Program-made: the position numbers and the translations under genes
Source: Flavobacteriales bacterium
GTDB lineage: Bacteria > Bacteroidota > Bacteroidia > DT-38
Assembly: GCA_013214975.1 (NCBI GenBank)
Contig: JABSPR010000128.1
Location: 1 to 5,543 of the forward strand
Direction of reading: 5' to 3'
DNA length: 5,543 nt
Part shown: positions 1 to 4,732 of the stretch, one piece after another
Layout of the letters: every line of letters begins with the position of its first letter
How positions within the stretch are numbered: the stretch's first letter is position 1
The notes under the pieces: generated by a model
What the model was told of the DNA's origin: nothing
The model's input: only the letters and a program-made list of their open reading frames with translations
The model's database searches: none

Positions 1-1030
1 CATTACAAAGGTCGTTGTCGCTTGTTAAAGTGGATGGGATTATGATTTTGGGGTCTTCCACAGTAACTGTTGTTTCTACCGTACATGAATTCTCATCGGT
101 AGTAGTTAGTGAATATGTTCCTGCAGAAAGATTTCTGGCCGTTGCTTCTGTTTGGCCATCCGACCAGACATAATCAATGGCTCCTGTACCCCCAGATGTA
201 ATAGTTGAAGCCTTTCCGTCTGATCCTTGAAAACAGGATGGGATGCTGTCGACAGAAGTAGTACTTGAGAGAGGAATGGGGCTTGATAAATTTGTTGATG
301 CGGTTATTTGGCAGGATTCGGAATCGGTAATAGTTACTGTGAAATTGCCGGAGCATTCTGTAATAGAACTTGATGTAACTCCATTACTCCATAAATAGGA
401 GAGCCCAGAACCGACTTCGCTCCCAATGGTACTTGCATTAATTGTTCCATCACAACTGTTTGTACATGTAGGAGTAGTCGATAAGCTGGTTACAAATTTT
501 ACTCCTTCTCCAGATGTTGTAATGCTAAAATCACATTCGGCATAAGGTAATGTAGATTCATCGCCATCTACTTGGATATAGTAAACGGTATTTGGATTTA
601 GGTTTCCCGTTAACGAGAAGTTTGAAGAGCTACCATTATTCGAATCAATTACGGTGTAAGTAGATATATCACAAGGAATAGTCGCTTCTATTAACGCAGC
701 TTGAAGACTCGTATTTGCTCCTGTGCAGCCACCTATATTTGATATTAGAATAGATACAGCCCCGCCATTTGAATTAGAAGAAAAAGTGTACCAAATTGTA
801 TTATTTGCCGGGTAACCAATAATTCCTCCATTTATACAATCTTCTGAACCCGGACATTCAGTTGTTGCTATGATAGTTGTACCATTAACTGGAGTTGAAT
901 AACAAAGGTTTGTTGCGCTAGTGCAATTATTGTTGGAAGGTGTAATTTGAGAATATGCATCTGATAAGCCTAATAAAATTATTAAGATAGGTAAGAGATA
1001 ATTAAATTTGACAACTGCACATTTCAACAT
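1..1030 (-). CDS. SprB-repeat secreted surface protein (adhesin-like), 5' part only
   Basis: The reading frame is open from the ATG at 1030 to the left edge, giving 343 residues with no stop, so the 3' end is missing. Residues 1-28 form a signal peptide: K3 and K8, a hydrophobic core LLPILIILLGL, and likely cleavage near AYS/Q. Residues 33-172 form a Cys-rich beta-rich region with an NCTSATNLC start, a TIWYTF strand and a NTVYYIQVDGD strand. This resembles the pre-peptidase-like beta-sandwich common at the N-terminus of Bacteroidota surface proteins. Two SprB-type repeats follow, at about 183-251 (CDGTI, YLWSNG, FTVTITDSESC) and 256-328 (GSDGKAS, YVWSDGQT, GTYSLTTTDENSC), and a third may begin at about 330. 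SprB repeats are known from gliding adhesins and other long T9SS cargo. A cell-surface adhesin role is inferred from this architecture, and the T9SS C-terminal signal would lie outside the window. No other Met lies in the signal region, so the start is well fixed. No Shine-Dalgarno is visible. Confidence 0.88.
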   Translation of the reverse strand, partial: MLKCAVVKFNYLLPILIILLGLSDAYSQITPSNNNCTSATNLCYSTPVNGTTIIATTECPGSEDCINGGIIGYPANNTIWYTFSSNSNGGAVSILISNIGGCTGANTSLQAALIEATIPCDISTYTVIDSNNGSSSNFSLTGNLNPNTVYYIQVDGDESTLPYAECDFSITTSGEGVKFVTSLSTTPTCTNSCDGTINASTIGSEVGSGLSYLWSNGVTSSSITECSGNFTVTITDSESCQITASTNLSSPIPLSSTTSVDSIPSCFQGSDGKASTITSGGTGAIDYVWSDGQTEATARNLSAGTYSLTTTDENSCTVETTVTVEDPKIIIPSTLTSDNDLCN

Positions 1031-1034
1031 GAGT

Positions 1035-1042
1035 CAAAAATA
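1035..1042 (-). promoter_or_regulatory. Possible Bacteroidota -7 box (TATTTTTG) for the SprB-repeat gene
   Basis: On the minus strand TATTTTTG matches the Bacteroidota primary-sigma -7 consensus TAnnTTTG exactly. It ends only 4 bases before the ATG at 1030, so a transcript from it would be leaderless or nearly so. No TTG/TTTG -33 element lies at the expected distance upstream. In AT-rich DNA such a match can occur by chance, so the call is weak. Confidence 0.25.
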
Positions 1043-1114
1043 GCGTTTTTAGTTTTTGGTTTTAATAACTTGTTTATTGCTTTTAATCGTTTTGATTTGT
1101 CGGTGAGGTAAATG

Positions 1115-1130
1115 TTCCATTAGTATGGAA
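1115..1130. repeat. 6-bp inverted repeat ahead of the response regulator gene
   Basis: TTCCAT (1115-1120) and ATGGAA (1125-1130) form a perfect 6-bp inverted repeat around a 4-base loop. It lies 56 bases upstream of the ATG at 1187, in the short divergent intergenic region. It could be an operator half-site pair or a leader hairpin. No T-run follows, so it is not a convincing terminator. Confidence 0.35.
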
Positions 1131-1186
1131 ACAATTATAGATATTGAACGTTGTACTATTTATTAAGAAACAGAACTGCATAAAGA

Positions 1187-1630
1187 ATGTATAGAGAAAA
1201 AAGCACAATAAAGTTAAGTGGGAAAAAGCCGGAATCAAGGTACTCTGTTGTGATGTTGGTGGATGATAATGAGGTTGATAATTTCATTAATCAAAAAATG
1301 ATTGAGGGTTCAAATTTTGCTGATCATGTGTATATACATACAAGTAGTAGAAGCGCCCTGGAGTTCTTACATAACCTGGAACGATCGTCTGATGTTCCTG
1401 AATCAATGATTCCTGGTGTGATATTTTTGGATATTAACATGCCTATTATGGATGGCCTTCAATTTCTCGATGAATTTGAAAAATTAACAGATGAGTTTAG
1501 AAAAAACACGGAAGTAATTATGCTAACGTCTTCTGTTAATCCGAAGGATTTAGAAAAGGCACAATTTAATGATCGTGTGAAAACGTACCTAAATAAACCG
1601 CTCTCGAGTATTCACCTCGGCTGTATTTAA
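1187..1630 (+). CDS. Single-domain response regulator (CheY-like receiver protein)
   Basis: This is a complete 147-residue protein made of one receiver (REC) domain and no output domain. It would accept a phosphoryl group from a sensor histidine kinase or phosphorelay and act by protein-protein contact in the cytoplasm. The key positions are all present: the acidic pair D26-D27 after beta-1 (VMLVDDNEVDN), the phospho-acceptor D82 in FLDINMP followed by MDG, the switch T114 in IMLTSS, and K137 in YLNKP. The NP motif after LTSS, the YLNKPL ending and the short C-terminal tail are typical of the stand-alone receivers abundant in Bacteroidota. About 20 residues precede beta-1. The ATG at 1187 is used because the next Met (M23) lies inside beta-1. 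No Shine-Dalgarno is visible. No kinase lies in the window, so the partner is unknown. The gene converges on the minus-strand gene ending at 1641. Confidence 0.93.
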   Translation: MYREKSTIKLSGKKPESRYSVVMLVDDNEVDNFINQKMIEGSNFADHVYIHTSSRSALEFLHNLERSSDVPESMIPGVIFLDINMPIMDGLQFLDEFEKLTDEFRKNTEVIMLTSSVNPKDLEKAQFNDRVKTYLNKPLSSIHLGCI

Positions 1631-1636
1631 CTATAA

Positions 1637-1650
1637 TTCTTTAAAAAGAA
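1637..1650. repeat. AT-only palindrome between convergent genes, weak terminator candidate
   Basis: TTCTTT (1637-1642) and AAAGAA (1645-1650) pair perfectly around a 2-base centre. The palindrome sits at the junction of two convergent genes and overlaps the stop codon of the minus-strand gene. ACCTC at 1614-1618 and GAGGT at 1655-1659 could form a second, outer stem. There is no GC-rich stem with a clean T-run, so intrinsic termination in either direction is uncertain. Confidence 0.25.
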
Positions 1651-3101
1651 ACGAGAGGTCTAGTTTTACTAGTTCCTTGTTTGATAATATCGCTAAGTCT
1701 AATGTAGCTTAGGATTCTGGCTGGACCTTGATTTAACTGTTGGAATCTAGCACTGTACAGTTCTAATTGTTCTGTATCTGATTTACTACCTTTTTTAATT
1801 ATTTGCTTCAATATCTTGGTGTACATATTGGCATTTTCATAATCGATTTTATTTTTCCCTTCTCTGATTTTTCTAGCAAGCGTTCTTAGTATATAAGTAG
1901 ACTGCTCGTTCTTTCCACCCATCAAATAACATGTACTTAAAAGAAGCTTTATTTCAATTTCGGCATGGATGTAATTCTTAAGACTAATGTCATTGATCAA
2001 TTGATTTAAAAATGTGATCGCTTCATTATACTTATTAGAATAATAGGCTGAAGTAGCCATGTAAATTATGAAATTTATGTAGTTCGGAATGTCAGATTTA
2101 TCAGGCTCGTAATTGTCTTTTAAGTCAATGTTCTCCATATACAATTCCGATTCTTTATTTTCAATGACATACTTTTCTAATTTGGAAATCAAAAATTTAG
2201 ATGTATAGCAAACGAAATTATAGAGTAGGAAGGAGGTTAGCTTGTTGTTGAGCTTTTTGAAGTATTCATTTTCTTTTTTATAAAGTTTAAAATGATGATA
2301 GTATTCAAACGCAAGAAAATAATAGGCAGTCTTTAAGTACTGATATGTTGTGTCTTTGGGATATGTTTGAATAGTATCTTTTATGTTATTCAGCATGTCT
2401 TCTAAAGGTGCATCTTCAATTTTTTCATCCTCCACAGGAACAAACAATCCGAACGAAATATCTACCATGTCATTGAATACCCTTAAATGGTGGGACTCGT
2501 ATAGTCTACAAGCGTTGTGCGACTCTCTTTTTATAAGAACAAGCACATCTAAGATAGATGAGTCTTTTGTAGCGTTGTAGTCTCCTAAGTGTTTATGGAA
2601 GTCGGATAATAAGCTCTCAACTTTATCAAAGGCAACTGTATAGGCAATGTGCTTATTATAAAGCTGCGTGTAGTGATAGTATTTGGGAGTGTGAAGATTC
2701 ATCTTCTTTAATGCATTATATACAGTAGCTAACTCATTTGGCATATCATATTCAAGAAGATCTTTTTCTAACTTCAATAAAATGGCAGAGGCTGTTGATT
2801 TTTGAAGTCCAAACATTAGACTCGGTATATTGGCAACCTTTCTAAGAAGATCAACTTTAGGGCCGTCTACTTTCTCAAGTAAAAAGTTCTGTACTTTATG
2901 GAATAATCTAGATTTTATTGTGTAATAAGCGTTTGCAGAGGCATCAAGCTCTTTAGCAACTTCAGTGTCTGTAAGGTAATCTTCTCTGTAAAAAACTAGA
3001 AGACGGTTGTATTTATCCGCTTTGTTTTCAAGAAGTTGATCTCCGAAACCTTCGAAATCTTCGACACTAAGTTGACTAATAATATTTCGAAGTTTAATCA
3101 T
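1641..3101 (-). CDS. Helical TPR-like protein with HTH-like N-terminal segment, function unknown
   Basis: I do not recognise a named family for this 486-residue protein. It has no signal peptide and no clear membrane segment, so it is probably cytoplasmic. Residues 42-76 (YLTDTEVAKEL, then NAYYTIKSRLFHKVQNFLLE) have the spacing and pattern of a helix-turn-helix like that of sigma region 4. This is pattern resemblance only. From about 85 to 435 the sequence is almost all amphipathic helix, rich in Leu, Tyr and Lys. Two units near 340-375 (AYYSNKYNEAITFLNQLI) and 380-412 (LLSTCYLMGGKNEQSTYILRTLA) have TPR character, with the small/aromatic spacing and A-x-x-x-L ends. The C-terminal tail (about 440-486) is basic and polar. 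The ATG at 3101 is the first in the frame and has no Shine-Dalgarno. The gene follows the TPR-SPOR gene by 35 bases on the same strand and is probably its operon partner. Related roles could be scaffolding, or transcriptional control through the HTH-like part. Confidence 0.85.
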   Translation of the reverse strand: MIKLRNIISQLSVEDFEGFGDQLLENKADKYNRLLVFYREDYLTDTEVAKELDASANAYYTIKSRLFHKVQNFLLEKVDGPKVDLLRKVANIPSLMFGLQKSTASAILLKLEKDLLEYDMPNELATVYNALKKMNLHTPKYYHYTQLYNKHIAYTVAFDKVESLLSDFHKHLGDYNATKDSSILDVLVLIKRESHNACRLYESHHLRVFNDMVDISFGLFVPVEDEKIEDAPLEDMLNNIKDTIQTYPKDTTYQYLKTAYYFLAFEYYHHFKLYKKENEYFKKLNNKLTSFLLYNFVCYTSKFLISKLEKYVIENKESELYMENIDLKDNYEPDKSDIPNYINFIIYMATSAYYSNKYNEAITFLNQLINDISLKNYIHAEIEIKLLLSTCYLMGGKNEQSTYILRTLARKIREGKNKIDYENANMYTKILKQIIKKGSKSDTEQLELYSARFQQLNQGPARILSYIRLSDIIKQGTSKTRPLVSF

Positions 3102-3136
3102 TTATAAATTGGCCTAGTGATCTTTCTTTTATTTCG

Positions 3137-4219
3137 TTATTGAATTGAAATAATAAAAGCTCCAGTAAATCCACTTTGTATAAGTTCGTCTCTATATTTA
3201 GCTGCTGATTCTTTCTCTGTGAAACTGCCCAACGTATACTTTATTAAGCCAGTTGGGGTTACATGCGAATTTAAATTTTCAATAGAAAAAAGAAATTCTT
3301 GACTTGGCATTCTATCGAATGCTCCGACTTGAATAGTATACTTCTTTGTAGTACCAGTTTCTTCGGTTGAGAGATTTGCTTCACTAGTTTTGACTTCATT
3401 AGATTCTATAATCTCTACAGGGAGGGGCGGCTCTGTCGTCTTTTTCTGTTCTTCTTCTTCTATTGTTATCGAATTTGGAAGAGACATAGATAGTATGCTG
3501 TCTTGTGGTAAGTTTAAAAAAGTAAAGAGTAGGAACTTGTTTTTGGTGCCATTTGAAGAGTAGACATCCTTGTTAAGGATTTTTGTAGTAGAGTTGTCCT
3601 CTTGTTCGTTCTCGTTAGTGAGAAGGAAGTAAGCCGAAGAATCTGCCGATTCATTAATTTTCTTTAAGTATTCATTTTCCACTTTGCTTTTACACAATTC
3701 TATTTCTACGTTCAGCGCTATAGCTAGTTCTTGAAATTTCAAAGCATTCTCAGGTTTAACTTCCGCCAGTACTTTAAGCATTTCTTCGAATTTATAGAAA
3801 TGAGGTATTGCCTTAGATGGTTTGTTATCGCCATCATAACTTTTTCCTAAAAAATATTCGGCTTCTGGAATTATATTCTCCGTGTTCTCTATGCTTCTTT
3901 CTAAGAAAATAATTGCTGCAGAATAGGCCGATAGCCCATAGTAGCATAATCCAGTTTTATACAAAATATGATTGTCAATAGTTGAATCGTTCATCAACTT
4001 GGCATATACCTTAAGTGCTTTTTCGTATTTGTCTTTTGTAAAGAACTTTTCAGCCTTTTCAAGCGTCTTTTCTTTAGAAGAAGAACTCGTAGCGACAGCC
4101 AAATTTATGTTTAGACAAAAAAACAAAACGAATAAAAACGGGGTAATCCTCTTGGATATGAAGAGGCATGGCGCGACAGGAGGATACCTCTGGAAATTTA
4201 ATATTGCGCTTCTAATCAT
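3137..4219 (-). CDS. TPR and SPOR domain-containing envelope protein
   Basis: This is a 360-residue protein. Residues 25-43 (ITPFLFVLFFCLNINLAVA) form a hydrophobic segment that is either a signal peptide core with cleavage near AVA/TSS or a membrane anchor. A 24-residue basic stretch precedes it, which is long for a signal peptide n-region. Residues 48-150 carry about three TPR-like units, for example KAEKFFTKDKYEKALKVYAK, LYKTGLCYYGLSAYSAAIIF and AEYFLGKSYDGDNKPSKAI. A low-complexity linker rich in Glu, Thr, Pro and Ser covers roughly 200-292. Residues 293-360 look like a SPOR domain: YTIQVGAFDRMPS, GLIKYTLGSFTEKESA and GFTGAFIISI. SPOR domains in other bacteria bind denuded peptidoglycan, often at division sites, so a periplasmic, wall-associated role is inferred. 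The ATG at 4219 is the only Met start before the hydrophobic segment; an in-frame stop lies at 4244-4246. It is the first gene of a probable two-gene operon. Confidence 0.88.
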   Translation of the reverse strand: MIRSAILNFQRYPPVAPCLFISKRITPFLFVLFFCLNINLAVATSSSSKEKTLEKAEKFFTKDKYEKALKVYAKLMNDSTIDNHILYKTGLCYYGLSAYSAAIIFLERSIENTENIIPEAEYFLGKSYDGDNKPSKAIPHFYKFEEMLKVLAEVKPENALKFQELAIALNVEIELCKSKVENEYLKKINESADSSAYFLLTNENEQEDNSTTKILNKDVYSSNGTKNKFLLFTFLNLPQDSILSMSLPNSITIEEEEQKKTTEPPLPVEIIESNEVKTSEANLSTEETGTTKKYTIQVGAFDRMPSQEFLFSIENLNSHVTPTGLIKYTLGSFTEKESAAKYRDELIQSGFTGAFIISIQ

Positions 4220-4227
4220 CTGTGTTT

Positions 4228-4296
4228 TATTAGTATTAGGGCATTAGTTGTTCGTTGAACAACACCACTTAATAATTATTTCTCCTAATACTAATA
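4228..4296. repeat. 13-bp perfect inverted repeat enclosing a 7-bp hairpin, upstream of the TPR-SPOR gene
   Basis: TATTAGTATTAGG (4228-4240) and CCTAATACTAATA (4284-4296) are exact reverse complements separated by 43 bases. Inside the spacer, GTTGTTC (4247-4253) and GAACAAC (4257-4263) form a second perfect stem with a 3-base loop. The left arm ends 8 bases before the ATG at 4219, so in a transcript of the minus-strand operon the whole structure would sit in the 5' leader, directly next to the start codon. It could be a leader RNA fold, a dimeric operator, or the remains of a small inverted-repeat element. The stems are AT-rich and no T-run follows, so a terminator is unlikely. Confidence 0.6.
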
Positions 4297-4732
4297 CGGA
4301 TTAAGTTAAGGAAAGATAGGGGCTTAACCTCTAGTTTATGAGCTGTATTGTAGTTTAGGTTGTTGTAAAAATAATGGAATTTGTGTTGCAGGCAAATGAA
4401 GTTTTTAATAAGATGAACTCTATTCTTTTAAATTGGATTCGTTAGTGGTGTCCAGTACATCGTTCAGGAGTTTCTAAGTGTTGGTATTTGGCTCTTGAAA
4501 TTGAATATTTAATTAGGTCTTTTTTTGATATTAAGTTAACTCGTAAGGTTACCGGTTAATAACTGCTGTTTTTGACTGGAAACACGGTTAAAACCTTATC
4601 CTTATTACACTAGAATAATGCAATGCAACACTGCTGATTTTTAATGCGTTATAGTGGTGCGTAAATAGAAATAATAATTGAATTTTCAAGAAGTAGAATA
4701 GATGAGTCTTTAGGCGCTCTTTGCATACTAAA
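4297..4732. other. Non-coding region between divergent genes
   Basis: No reading frame here looks like a gene. The longest plus-strand frame with an ATG that I noted, at 4374-4445, would encode only 23 residues (MEFVLQANEVFNKMNSILL then NWIR). The heptamer AGTGGTG occurs at 4444-4450 and 4653-4659, again at 4784-4790 in the next gene, and inverted at 4263-4269. TAAGGTT (4544-4550) and AACCTTA (4592-4598) form a 7-bp inverted repeat. CGGTTAA is repeated directly at 4553-4559 and 4585-4591. No recognisable transposon end, RNA gene or riboswitch was seen. No consensus TTTG/TAnnTTTG promoter was found ahead of either flanking gene. Confidence 0.5.
4305..4328. repeat. Short inverted repeat GTTAAG/CTTAAC
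   Basis: GTTAAG (4305-4310) and CTTAAC (4323-4328) are reverse complements around a 12-base spacer. The segment lies 9 bases beyond the 13-bp inverted repeat. It is short and AT-rich and may be chance. Confidence 0.2.

Noticed and set aside
174..356. A 60-codon minus-strand open frame
   Set aside because: It lies inside the SprB-repeat gene on the same strand in another frame; the long frame from 1030 has the signal peptide and recognisable repeats.
1600..1660. Rho-independent terminator between the convergent genes
   Set aside because: Only short AT-rich or interrupted stems are present and there is no proper T-run, so it is listed only as a weak palindrome.
2383..2580. A 65-codon plus-strand open frame
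   Set aside because: It is a shadow on the opposite strand of the 486-residue minus-strand gene, with no domain signal or start context.
3972..4247. A 91-codon plus-strand open frame with a hydrophobic end
   Set aside because: It is antisense to the TPR-SPOR gene. Its hydrophobic end is antisense to that gene's N-terminal region, and the opposite strand has the better protein.
4374..4470. Possible insertion-sequence remnant (a short 23-codon frame followed by GGTGTCCAGTACA)
   Set aside because: The sequence vaguely resembles the end of an insertion sequence, but no matching inverted end, target duplication or transposase fragment could be identified.
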